A DNA stretch of 21,309 nt from MGBC163016 sp964518575 (GTDB taxonomy: Bacteria; Actinomycetota; Coriobacteriia; Coriobacteriales; Eggerthellaceae), in assembly GCA_964518575.1 (NCBI GenBank), contig CAZFGW010000021.1:1-21309 (forward strand). Direction: 5' to 3'. Shown here in pieces: positions 12,936-19,958 of the stretch. Numbering within the stretch: position 1 is the first letter of the stretch; every line of letters begins with the position of its first letter. The notes beneath the pieces were generated by a model. It searched no databases, was not told where the DNA came from, and was given only the letters and a program-made list of their open reading frames with translations. The position numbers and the translations under genes were made by a program.

Positions 12936-15248
12936 ATGGAGGGAGAGCGCGAGATTTGGCAGACATGCGCTGTGAATTGCGGCTCGCACTGCGCGCTGCG
13001 TTTTCATGAATCTGACGGAAAGCTCGCCTTCGTGGAGACCGACAACCTTCCCGAGACGGACGGGTCAATCCAGATGAGAGCCTGCCTGAAGGGCCGCGCC
13101 ATGCGCTATTGGCTTTCGTCCCCGGATCGCCTGGATCGCCCCCTGCGGCGTACCGGACCACGTGGCTTGGGGCAATTCGAGGCTATCTCATGGGACGAAG
13201 CGCTCGATACCGTGGCTGAGAGAATCCGCGCAACGATAGATACATGGGGAAACGAGTCGGTTCTCCTTCCCTACGCAACCGGGATACGCTCGGGGTCCGG
13301 TTCCCCTTTCGAGCGCCTCATGAACTGCCTCGGAGGACATCTCGGAATCCATGGCGACTATAGCTGCATGCAGCTGCAGACAGGACATGCGGCTATGTTT
13401 GGAGACGATGGCTACTATACGGGATCGCCCTTGAGCGAGGTCGCCAACGCCAGTCTCGTCGTAGTCTTCGGCGGAAACCCCTCCTGTACGCGCATGGGAG
13501 GAGCCTCAGGCGCGCATCGCTTCCAAGCCGCCCGCGAACAGGCCGCCGAAGAGGGTCGCACGCTGAAGGTGGTCTCTGTGAATCCGTGCCATACCGACAT
13601 TGTCTCTTGCGCAAACGACGAGTGGATTCCCGTGCGTCCAGGCACCGATGCCGCCTTGGTGGCAGGAATGATGCATGTCCTTATCACGGAGAGGCTTATC
13701 GATGAGGACATGGTGCACCGCTACTGCGTCGGCTACGACGCCGAGACGCTTCCGTCTGGTGCGCCGGCCAATGGAAGCTATAAGGACTACGTGCTCGGGA
13801 ACGGCCCCGACGCGACAGTGAAGACGCCCAGATGGGCGGCATCCATCACCGGTTGCCCCTCAAACCGCATCATCGATCTCGCCCGAGAGATCGCTTTCTC
13901 CGATCGCGTGTTCGTTACCCAAGGCTGGGGACCCCAGCGTACAGAATACGGGGAGCAATCTGCGCGGGCAATCTGCCTTCTTGCCGTCTTGACGGGGAAT
14001 TTCGGGCTTTCCGGTACCAATAGCGGCACGCGTGAGAGGCTCTACGCTCCATTGGTGCCAGAAAGTCCCGTCGGGGACAATGCGGTCAAGGCATCCATCC
14101 CGGCATTCGCCTGGTCGCAGGCAGTCTCTCGATACGATTCGATGACGGCATGCGATGACGGCGTGCGGGGAGTCGACCGGCTGCAGGCGCCCGTGAAACT
14201 TATCATCAACCATGCCGGCAACGCGCTCACCAACCAGCATGCGGACATCAACAAGACCCACGACATCCTTGCCGACGAGGAGCTGTGCGAGTTCATCGTG
14301 GCGATCGACGTCATGACCACCGATTCGGTGCGCTACGCGGACATAGTGCTTCCGGACATCGCGCAAGCCGAGCAGGCATCTCTCGCATCATCGGGCAACT
14401 CCGACGGCTCCCGCGCGTTGATCCGAGGCGAGGCGCTCGGGCTGCTAGCAGGCGAGCGCCGAAGCGCCTGGGACATCGCACGCACGCTCGCCGCAAGGCT
14501 CGGCGTGGAGGATGCCTTCTGTTCCCAGGGATCGACATTGGAAGAAATCGACAGCTGGAGGTTTGAACAGGGTATCCTCGCTGATGAGAACATGGGAAGC
14601 TCAATGACCCCAGACGCTGGCTTCGTAAGAAGCTCCCCGCCGGTGCTGCCTGTAGCCCTCGCTGCGTTCCGTGAAGACCCGCTCGCGAATCCCTTGCCGA
14701 CACCTTCGGGAAGGATAGAGGTCTACTCGTCGGAAGCTGCCGAACTCGCTGAAACGAGCAAGCGCAACGACATCTTTGCAATCCCCCTTTACGTTCCAGC
14801 TCGGGAAGGGTTCGAAGCGAGTCGCGAAGGTCGCTATCCTTTTCAGTTCATAAGCTATCATGGCGGGCAAAGCGCTCATTCCAGCTTTTCGAACATTCCC
14901 GAGATCGATGCCATCTCACCGCGAAGGCTTCTGGTGAACCCCATCGATGCCCAAGAACTTGGCATAGTATCGGAAGAACTGGTAGCCGTTTACAACGATC
15001 GAGGGACGATTATCTGCCGTGCGCGGATCACTCCTCGCATAATGCCGAGCGTGACAGCGCTACCCCAGGGGGCCTGGCATAATGCCGACATGGCAGGAGA
15101 CCGAATCGACTGGGGAGGATGTGCAAACACGCTCACTTCCGATGCGCCAACCGCCTGGGCAAAGGGTAACCCCCATAACTCGTGCCTCGTTGCACTGCGC
15201 CATCTGAGCAGCTCGGAGCGAGAGGAGGCGATGCGCCGTGGCCTCTGA
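12936..15248 (+). CDS. DmsA-like molybdopterin oxidoreductase without Tat signal, catalytic subunit B
   Basis: 770-aa bis-MGD reductase closely following the DmsA pattern: Cys motif C11-x3-C15-x3-C19-x30-C50 (CAVNCGSHCALR and MRACLKGRAMR), LDRPLRRTGPRGLGQFEAIS, RLMNCLGGHLGIHGDYS, and LVVVFGGNPSCTRMGGASG. The predicted Mo ligand is S164 (YTGSPLSEVA), aligned by eye with DmsA GNSPSDIEN. The C-terminal cofactor domain has YHGGQSAHSSFSNIPEIDAI, NDRGTIICRARITPRIMPSV and GAWHNADMAGDRIDWGGCAN. Unlike standard DmsA, the first cluster Cys is at residue 11, with no twin-Arg and no hydrophobic segment before it, and no upstream start is available since the regulator gene ends four bases earlier. The enzyme should therefore be cytoplasmic. 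It overlaps the ferredoxin gene by 11 bases. The substrate may be an S- or N-oxide (inference). Confidence 0.93.
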   Translation: MEGEREIWQTCAVNCGSHCALRFHESDGKLAFVETDNLPETDGSIQMRACLKGRAMRYWLSSPDRLDRPLRRTGPRGLGQFEAISWDEALDTVAERIRATIDTWGNESVLLPYATGIRSGSGSPFERLMNCLGGHLGIHGDYSCMQLQTGHAAMFGDDGYYTGSPLSEVANASLVVVFGGNPSCTRMGGASGAHRFQAAREQAAEEGRTLKVVSVNPCHTDIVSCANDEWIPVRPGTDAALVAGMMHVLITERLIDEDMVHRYCVGYDAETLPSGAPANGSYKDYVLGNGPDATVKTPRWAASITGCPSNRIIDLAREIAFSDRVFVTQGWGPQRTEYGEQSARAICLLAVLTGNFGLSGTNSGTRERLYAPLVPESPVGDNAVKASIPAFAWSQAVSRYDSMTACDDGVRGVDRLQAPVKLIINHAGNALTNQHADINKTHDILADEELCEFIVAIDVMTTDSVRYADIVLPDIAQAEQASLASSGNSDGSRALIRGEALGLLAGERRSAWDIARTLAARLGVEDAFCSQGSTLEEIDSWRFEQGILADENMGSSMTPDAGFVRSSPPVLPVALAAFREDPLANPLPTPSGRIEVYSSEAAELAETSKRNDIFAIPLYVPAREGFEASREGRYPFQFISYHGGQSAHSSFSNIPEIDAISPRRLLVNPIDAQELGIVSEELVAVYNDRGTIICRARITPRIMPSVTALPQGAWHNADMAGDRIDWGGCANTLTSDAPTAWAKGNPHNSCLVALRHLSSSEREEAMRRGL

Positions 15249-15876
15249 GAACCGTTACGGTCGACAGTTCGGTTTCTCCTTCGACCAGAGCCGCTGCACG
15301 GGCTGCAAGACCTGCGAGATGGCCTGCAAGGACTACCACGACCTTGGTAACGGCGTTGCTTTCCGCACCATATGTGAGTTTGCGGGCGGGTCTTGGAGCC
15401 AAGACGGCGAAGGGGCATGGGAGCAGAATGTGTTCGCTTTCTACGTATCGATGTCTTGCAACCACTGCTCGAATCCTGTATGCCTGAGAATATGCACGTG
15501 TGGGGCCGTTAGCAAGGACGAGCTCGGATTCGTCACGATCGATCCATGTACTTGCGATGGATGCCAAATGTGCATGATCGCCTGCCCGTACCATGCGCCT
15601 CGCTTCGACGAACGAAGCGGGCGCGTCTCAAAATGTGACGGATGCCACGACCGCGTGCGGAGCGGGTTGGGGCCGATCTGTGTCGAGGCATGCCCGCAGC
15701 GCGCGCTCGACTTCGGGATCTATGACGACCTCTCGGAAAGACCGCTTGTGGTCGAACGCGTGGCATCCATGCCTGACCCGCGCATCACGCAGCCGAACTA
15801 CTCCATCAAACCGTGCGATGCCGCCGAGCGCAAATCCGTCGGCAACGACATGGTCGTGAATCCATTGGAGGCATAG
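15238..15876 (+). CDS. DmsB-like four-cluster ferredoxin subunit of complex B
   Basis: 212-aa electron-transfer partner of the DmsA-like protein. Its N-terminus follows the DmsB pattern: GFSFDQSRCTGCKTCEMACK, DYHDLGNGVAFRTICEFAGG. The Cys groups are CTGCKTCEMACK, CNHCSNPVCLRICTCGAV, CDGCQMCMIACPYHAPRF and CDGCHDRVRSGLGPICVEACP. In the second group the usual CPTGA reads CTCGA, an odd substitution with an added Cys. The start is GTG at 15238, inside the end of the catalytic gene, so translation is coupled. No DmsC or NrfD gene follows: the operon ends in a terminator six bases later. Where the complex gets its electrons is therefore open. Confidence 0.92.
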   Translation: MASENRYGRQFGFSFDQSRCTGCKTCEMACKDYHDLGNGVAFRTICEFAGGSWSQDGEGAWEQNVFAFYVSMSCNHCSNPVCLRICTCGAVSKDELGFVTIDPCTCDGCQMCMIACPYHAPRFDERSGRVSKCDGCHDRVRSGLGPICVEACPQRALDFGIYDDLSERPLVVERVASMPDPRITQPNYSIKPCDAAERKSVGNDMVVNPLEA

Positions 15877-15881
15877 CATTT

Positions 15882-15928
15882 GGTGCCAACCGAGACATCG
15901 GTTGGCACCTCTCTCCCTTCTTTCTCTT
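15882..15928 (+). terminator. Terminator of the DmsAB-like operon
   Basis: Perfect 12-bp stem GGTGCCAACCGA (15882-15893) with TCGGTTGGCACC (15898-15909), a tetraloop GACA, followed by a pyrimidine-rich tail with T-runs (to about 15928). Confidence 0.85.
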
Positions 15929-15931
15929 CAC

Positions 15932-15958
15932 CGCCGAGGCGCAAGTTGCGCCTCGGCG
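15932..15958. terminator. Second strong hairpin between the convergent units
   Basis: Perfect 11-bp GC-rich stem CGCCGAGGCGC (15932-15942) with GCGCCTCGGCG (15948-15958), 5-nt loop. There is no clear T-run on either side. It lies between the plus-strand reductase operon and the minus-strand DUF389 gene and may stop transcription from either direction. Confidence 0.55.
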
Positions 15959-16048
15959 CTTCTATCCTCAGGTCAAGTATGAAAATATGGGATTTTGGCG
16001 AACTGTGATAAACGCCCGATACATCGTGGGCAGCCGTACGTCTTCTCG

Positions 16049-17059
16049 TTAGCCTTCGGCATTCAAGGTGACCTCGTCGAGGCGCGAAAGCCGTAAAGAC
16101 AGATCGCCAAGCCCCTCATCGCGCAGCATGCTCTGCAGCTTCTCCGGAGATGGTTCGACGCCCGTCCCTGCAATCCCCAGATCAATCCTCGCGTCGTCGA
16201 CCTTTATCGACGCTATCCGGTAGCTGCTACCCTCCAGCCATTCCGTAGCGACGTCTCGAACCGTTGCCTTGTCTGCGTTGCGCTGCACTGCATCGAAGCT
16301 GGTGATGGCTAGGGGCGCGCTTATCAGGGCGATGCCAACCAGAACCGACGCGAGCCACACGGCGCGTCGCCCCTTCATCTCGTCGTTGTGGCGGCCCGCT
16401 TGCTTTCGTCCCACGCCGACAACCAGGAAGAAGAGGAAGCCGGACATCTGTATCGCGAAATAGTTTGCCAGAAAGAGAACCATCGCGCCGGCTGCCGAAG
16501 CCGTATCTCCCCCGTAAAGAGCGCATCCGACGACGCAGAGTGGTGGCACGATGGCTGCGGCGATCGCGACGCCGGGAAGCGCATCGGGGATGTCATCTCG
16601 CAAGACGGCGATCGAGGCCATCAGCCCTGATGCCAAAGCGATTATCAGGTCGGCGAGACGCGGCGATACCCGCGCAAGGATCTCGGTGTTTGTCCCTGTG
16701 TCTATATCGACGGGGATTATGGCGGCGACTGCGATGGCGGCAACGATGCATGCCGCAGCTCCCGCAACGGTGATCAGGAACGTTCGCAGCGCCGCGCGCA
16801 CGTCCCCTAGCGCCACCGCAAGGGTGGTTCCGAGCATCGGCGACATGAGCGGGGCGATGAGCATGGCCCCTATCACCACCGCAGGCGAGCTTACCGCTAT
16901 GCCTCCTGTGGCTATGATCGCAGACAGCGCGAGCCTCCACCAGAAGGAGGAGTAGGCGCGTTTTGGGTCGCTCATGTTTACTAGGGTTGATTCGCGGGCG
17001 CCATCGAGACCCTTCTCGGATATCGGGGCGCCAAGGAAGATGCGGGCAGCATGGTTCAT
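16049..17059 (-). CDS. DUF389-family membrane protein
   Basis: 336-aa protein of the DUF389 (TIGR00341-like) family, whose biochemical role is not established. The conserved core is visible: WRLALSAIIATGGIAVSSPA, VVIGAMLIAPLMSPMLGTTL, then helices with SPRLADLIIALASGLMASIA and ALPGVAIAAAIVPPLCVVG, then FLANYFAIQMSGFLFFLVVG. Six or more hydrophobic segments lie between residues 40 and 250, and a soluble C-terminal domain follows. The start at 17057-17059 has AAAGGA about 11 bases upstream; the next Met (MSDPKRAYSS) has no ribosome site. It is transcribed toward the reductase operon, with hairpins between, and shows no functional link to it. Confidence 0.88.
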   Translation of the reverse strand: MNHAARIFLGAPISEKGLDGARESTLVNMSDPKRAYSSFWWRLALSAIIATGGIAVSSPAVVIGAMLIAPLMSPMLGTTLAVALGDVRAALRTFLITVAGAAACIVAAIAVAAIIPVDIDTGTNTEILARVSPRLADLIIALASGLMASIAVLRDDIPDALPGVAIAAAIVPPLCVVGCALYGGDTASAAGAMVLFLANYFAIQMSGFLFFLVVGVGRKQAGRHNDEMKGRRAVWLASVLVGIALISAPLAITSFDAVQRNADKATVRDVATEWLEGSSYRIASIKVDDARIDLGIAGTGVEPSPEKLQSMLRDEGLGDLSLRLSRLDEVTLNAEG

Positions 17060-17241
17060 GGGGAAACGGGTCCTTTCCGTGCGGTCGCTAGTGCGAAATG
17101 CTCTGATGGCTCCATTCAGGTCGTATTATGTATTTTCGCAGGTTGAGGCTTGCCTTCGTTTTTACATTCCTGCTTGAGTCGGTTTTGTGACGAATGCGGC
17201 TTGTTGTCGCTCGTGCATTCGTGCCTTGTTGCGTCCTCTCG

Positions 17242-17913
17242 TCACCAGATCGATGGAAACAACCTGTACCTTACCTTCTTCATGTAGTCCGAGTATCCGG
17301 GGAGCTCGGCCTTGAGCACTTCTTCCTCGTTTCGTATTCGCTTTGCGAGGATGAGGGGATAGGTTAGGAACAAAACAAATGAGACCGGAGATCCTAGAAC
17401 CAACGGAATGGCCAGGAACAGGATGATCGTCACGCTGTACATGGGATGGCGTACGATACCGTAGAGGCCGGAATCGATAACGTGCTGGTCTTCTTGCACC
17501 TCCACCGTTCTCGATAGGTACGTATTCTCTCGCAGCACTTCCGCGTACAAGGCATAGGCAAGCAGGAGAATGATGGCTGCTGCGATCGACGCCCACGAGG
17601 GCAGCGCAAGCCACCCAAAGCAAAAGCCCAACCCCGCTATGACGAATCCGGCGATGAACATAAGACCGCTAAGCGCCACGACTCTCTTCTGGTCCGCTTG
17701 CTCCTCTTTCACGCTAAGACGGCTTTGCAGCAAAGCTGGATTCTTTGACATCATGACGATTCCCGCCACGAACATAGGAATGAACAAAACGCCCATGAGA
17801 AGCCATGCATTCCAGTAGTCGAAGGTGCCGGCAGGCAAGAATAGCAATATGCCGACAACAAACACGCCAAGGATGAATTTTGCGAGCGCCTGGCAGAGGA
17901 GTTTCAGAGACAT
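17242..17913 (-). CDS. Isoprenylcysteine carboxyl methyltransferase (ICMT/PEMT)-like membrane methyltransferase
   Basis: 223-aa membrane protein with about five to six hydrophobic segments. The family signature is in the C-terminal half: VIDSGLYGIVRHPMYSVTII, with the SAM-binding RHP motif, then IRNEEEVLKAELPGYSDYMK and VRYRLFPSIW. Bacterial members methylate small lipids or unknown acceptors; protein prenylation is not implied. I start at the ATG at 17911-17913, with AAGGAAGG nine bases upstream; the frame stays open to 17964, but the longer start has no ribosome site. It stands alone on the minus strand, 180 bases from the DUF389 gene. Confidence 0.85.
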   Translation of the reverse strand: MSLKLLCQALAKFILGVFVVGILLFLPAGTFDYWNAWLLMGVLFIPMFVAGIVMMSKNPALLQSRLSVKEEQADQKRVVALSGLMFIAGFVIAGLGFCFGWLALPSWASIAAAIILLLAYALYAEVLRENTYLSRTVEVQEDQHVIDSGLYGIVRHPMYSVTIILFLAIPLVLGSPVSFVLFLTYPLILAKRIRNEEEVLKAELPGYSDYMKKVRYRLFPSIW

Positions 17914-17953
17914 TATTTCAAGCCTTCCTTTGCATTGTTGCCTGACGTAGGAA

Positions 17954-18127
17954 TCAATTATCAATCATTTGCTTGATTATCGTAACTAGACCGATCCAAG
18001 GCTTTTCCCAGTGTCCTCCTATAACCTTGGTCTCCCAATAGCCCTCTTCGAGATGGCTCACCGTGTTGTAGCTGGTGATTATCTGACGGATTTCGCTATG
18101 ATGCCCTGATCCTTCACCGGCTTTCAT
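17954..18127 (-). CDS. Small hypothetical protein, 57 aa
   Basis: Open frame from ATG 18125-18127 to TGA 17954-17956. It reads MKAGEGSGHHSEIRQIITSY, then NTVSHLEEGYWETKVIGGHW, then EKPWIGLVTIIKQMIDN. Rich in Trp, His and acidic residues, it looks protein-like rather than random, but I do not recognise the family. The ribosome site is poor (AAAGAG). It ends about 40 bases before the methyltransferase start on the same strand, so it could be a first gene of that unit or the tail of a lost larger gene. Confidence 0.4.
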   Translation of the reverse strand: MKAGEGSGHHSEIRQIITSYNTVSHLEEGYWETKVIGGHWEKPWIGLVTIIKQMIDN

Positions 18128-18315
18128 GTGCTCTTTCGCATGGGCGGAGGGGGATGCAAATTACATGTACTACAGCCTTCTCATTCCAAAATGATGAAAC
18201 AAGGGCTTTGGAAGCGAGTTTGAAACGCACGAAGCATCTTCTACCGAAGTCCGAAGGAATACGGCGCCTAGAAGAGGAAGATCTAGGCTCTGCGTAAAAC
18301 CCGATGCCCGGCAGT
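18128..18315. other. Short gap with no recognisable gene
   Basis: Nothing coding is convincing here. The AT content rises and no repeat matches the rest of the window. Confidence 0.4.
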
Positions 18316-18605
18316 CTAGAAGAACTCGTTGGGCTTGTTCGGGTCGGCTCCTTCGCGCTGGAGCATGGCCGCGCATCTCTCCGCAAGCCCTTCGGGCAGC
18401 TGGCGGGCGCTCTCGGGACACGTCTCTATGCAGCGAAGGCACGATGCGCAGACCTCCCGGTCAAGCGTGTTAGGCGCGTCGAGGGGGATGGCTCCCACCG
18501 GGCACTTGTCTGCGCATGTCCCGCACATCGTGCACCCGTCGGTCGTGACGGGATAGACGTGCGGGTTGAGGTCCACCTCGTAGTGCTTGAAATCATAAGG
18601 AGGCC
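18316..18605 (-). pseudogene. 3' fragment of a gene ending in a two-cluster ferredoxin domain
   Basis: The frame reads GKWPPYDFKHYEVDLNPHVY, PVTTDGCTMCGTCADKCPVG, AIPLDAPNTLDREVCASCLR, CIETCPESARQL and ends DPNKPNEFF. Two CxxCxxCxxxCP groups mark a bacterial-type 2[4Fe-4S] ferredoxin domain. The ending resembles flavodoxin/ferredoxin (EFR1-type) proteins. An ATG at 18574-18576 (MDLNPHVYP) exists but has no ribosome site, and coding sequence continues upstream of it until it meets the aldo/keto reductase fragment one frame off, so the 5' part is gone. It is a decaying fragment; translation of the domain alone cannot be excluded. Confidence 0.65.
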
Positions 18606-18863
18606 ACTTGCCAGCGAAACGTCGCGGTTGCGCATGTACTGGCCGTCAACCCAGCACGACCCTATGTGTCCCTGCACGATCCACTCGTCGGCGTGCTCCT
18701 CCATGGCGAAGCCCATGTTCGACCGGATGTGCGGGTCGGCCATCCAGCAGTCCATGTAGTTCACGCCGGCCGACCGCAGCGTCTCGGCGATCTCGCGGGT
18801 CTCTTCGGGCGTGCCCTTCATCCATTCCGGACCGAACTGGAGTGTCAACACTTCTTTGGACAT
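18600..18863 (-). pseudogene. 5' fragment of an aldo/keto reductase gene, joined to IS remnant and to ferredoxin fragment
   Basis: Reads LQFGPEWMKGTPEETREIAE, TLRSAGVNYMDCWMADPHIR, SNMGFAMEEHADEWIVQGHI, GSCWVDGQYMRNRDVSLA, which is the N-terminal third of a coriobacterial-type aldo/keto reductase (inference from pattern). After that point the frame runs into unrelated codons, because the ferredoxin fragment is joined in another frame. The first codons MSKEVLTL come from the 59-bp IS remnant, which replaces the original start, so the present ATG at 18861-18863 is IS-derived. The barrel is incomplete and no function is expected. Confidence 0.65.
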
Positions 18864-18896
18864 TTTCTAGATGCACAAAGAAGTGTTGACACTCCA
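18838..18896. mobile_element. 59-bp palindromic remnant of the IS3-family element (two left ends head to head)
   Basis: The first 42-43 bases repeat the left end of the IS at 3246 exactly (TGGAGTGTCAACACTTCTTT, then the stretch to CTAGATGCACAAA). The remnant closes with a perfect inverted copy of the first 21 bases (18876-18896), with a 17-nt centre. It is inserted between the aldo/keto reductase fragment and the truncated gene at 18897-19177. It has the shape of a MITE, or results from an internal deletion between inverted IS copies. Confidence 0.85.
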
Positions 18897-19177
18897 TCGG
18901 CGATATGCCAGCCTTCGATGACGTAGATGCCGTTGTCGCCGGGATCCATCTGCCGATCGGTGGTGTATGCGCCGACGCCCAGGGACGTGGAGCCTCCGAA
19001 GAAGTTGCCCATCACCTGGCAGATGCGGGCGAAGCCGTACTCGTCTGCGCTCGGCGGCCTGTAGCCCTGCAGCTCGCAGTACTTGAGCAGGGGCTCGATG
19101 GTGTCGCGCCCGCCGTTCCAGTGTAGGTAGACGCCGACTTTGCGCTCCTTGGTCGTTATGACAGCTCGATTTCCCAT
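18897..19177 (-). pseudogene. Mobile-element conserved hypothetical protein, 3' end lost to the IS remnant
   Basis: 94 codons of a small protein beginning MGNRAVITTKERKVGVYLHW and continuing NGGRDTIEPLLKYCELQGYR, ICQVMGNFFGGSTSLGVGAY and DPGDNGIYVIEGWHIAD. I recognise the pattern (NRAVIT, YLHWNGG, KYCEL, NFFGG, IYVIE) from unnamed proteins of conjugative elements and phages of gut bacteria; the function is unknown. The ATG at 19175-19177 has AAGGAGG eight bases upstream. Homology ends at 18897, where the IS remnant begins; the frame then reads through the remnant for 17 foreign residues to a stop at 18845. Confidence 0.7.
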
Positions 19178-19821
19178 GGTTGCGACCTCCTTGTCTTTGG
19201 CTAGGCCCCATGCCTTCGCCTTCTGGGCGGAGAGCTGACGAGGTTCATTGAGGAGCGCAAGGGAGAAATGCGAAACCCAGAAGGGCTTGAGTTTTCAGGG
19301 CGGTGCTGTCGATTCGCCGCGCCATGAAAAGTTTTCGCGACCCTTGCGCGCGAGATGGTCCTCGGCAAGTCTTGCCGCTTGAAGGGAAGGCGGCCTGCCA
19401 TGAGAGGTCGCAGGAAAATCAAGCGTGTGATGCATTAATGGCGAGACGCTGATGGAATCTAATGAGCATTGGAGAGGATTGATAGAGGAGAGACCGCATT
19501 GAGCCACAGGCTCATCGAAATGCGTTGCGGTGAGCAATCGACAACATGGTAAGGGTTAGCTTGCACGGAGCGCAGGTTCAGCTCGATTCGATAGAGGAGG
19601 CGTAATACACGATGCGCTCATACCGAAATTATGGAGTTCGTCTTTGCTGGGACAAATTGTCTCAGCGGGTGTGGGGTTCTCGATGCAACTGGGTTATAAA
19701 GACGGAGATAGCCTTCTGACCTTTTGGGTTTTCTTTGAACACATGCCCGAGTTCTATTGTCCGCAACTCAAAGGCTATGATAGGATACTTTTTGCCGTTT
19801 TTTTCGGCATCTGACGCGAGT
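19178..19821. other. Long non-coding stretch before tRNA-Pro
   Basis: About 640 bases with no gene I can support; open frames are short and lack ribosome sites, apart from a 28-codon frame at about 19611 with AGGAGG upstream. From 19727 the sequence is the tRNA-Pro upstream region also found at 1840-1930. It holds a conserved -10-like TATGAT (19776-19781) and a TGCCG/CGGCA hairpin with a T-loop (19793-19809). Confidence 0.5.
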
Positions 19822-19898
19822 CGGGTTGTGGCTCAGCTTGGTAGAGCGCTGCGTTCGGGACGCAGAGGTCGCAGGTTCAAATCCTGTCAACCCGACCA
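19822..19898 (+). tRNA. tRNA-Pro (anticodon CGG)
   Basis: 77 nt including encoded CCA. The acceptor stem CGGGTTG (19822-19828) pairs with CAACCCG (19888-19894), followed by A and CCA. The anticodon stem CTGCG/CGCAG encloses TTCGGGA, giving anticodon CGG. The T arm is GCAGG-TTCAAAT-CCTGT (one G-T pair). The -10-like TATGAT lies about 40 bases upstream. It is the intact member of a duplicated pair; the other copy (1931-1989) is truncated. Confidence 0.95.
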
Positions 19899-19958
19899 TT
19901 TTCTTCCTCTCCTAATCACAGAATATCGCTTCTGAACTGGTGAAACTTTGGGCTTAGG

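Noticed and set aside
19201..19537. Minus-strand open frames of 73-80 codons
   Set aside because: No ribosome site, no recognisable domain, and overlapping frames of similar length.
19793..19809. Terminator just before tRNA-Pro
   Set aside because: Only a five-bp stem with the T-run in the loop and none after it. It is conserved in both tRNA upstream regions, so it is more likely part of the leader.
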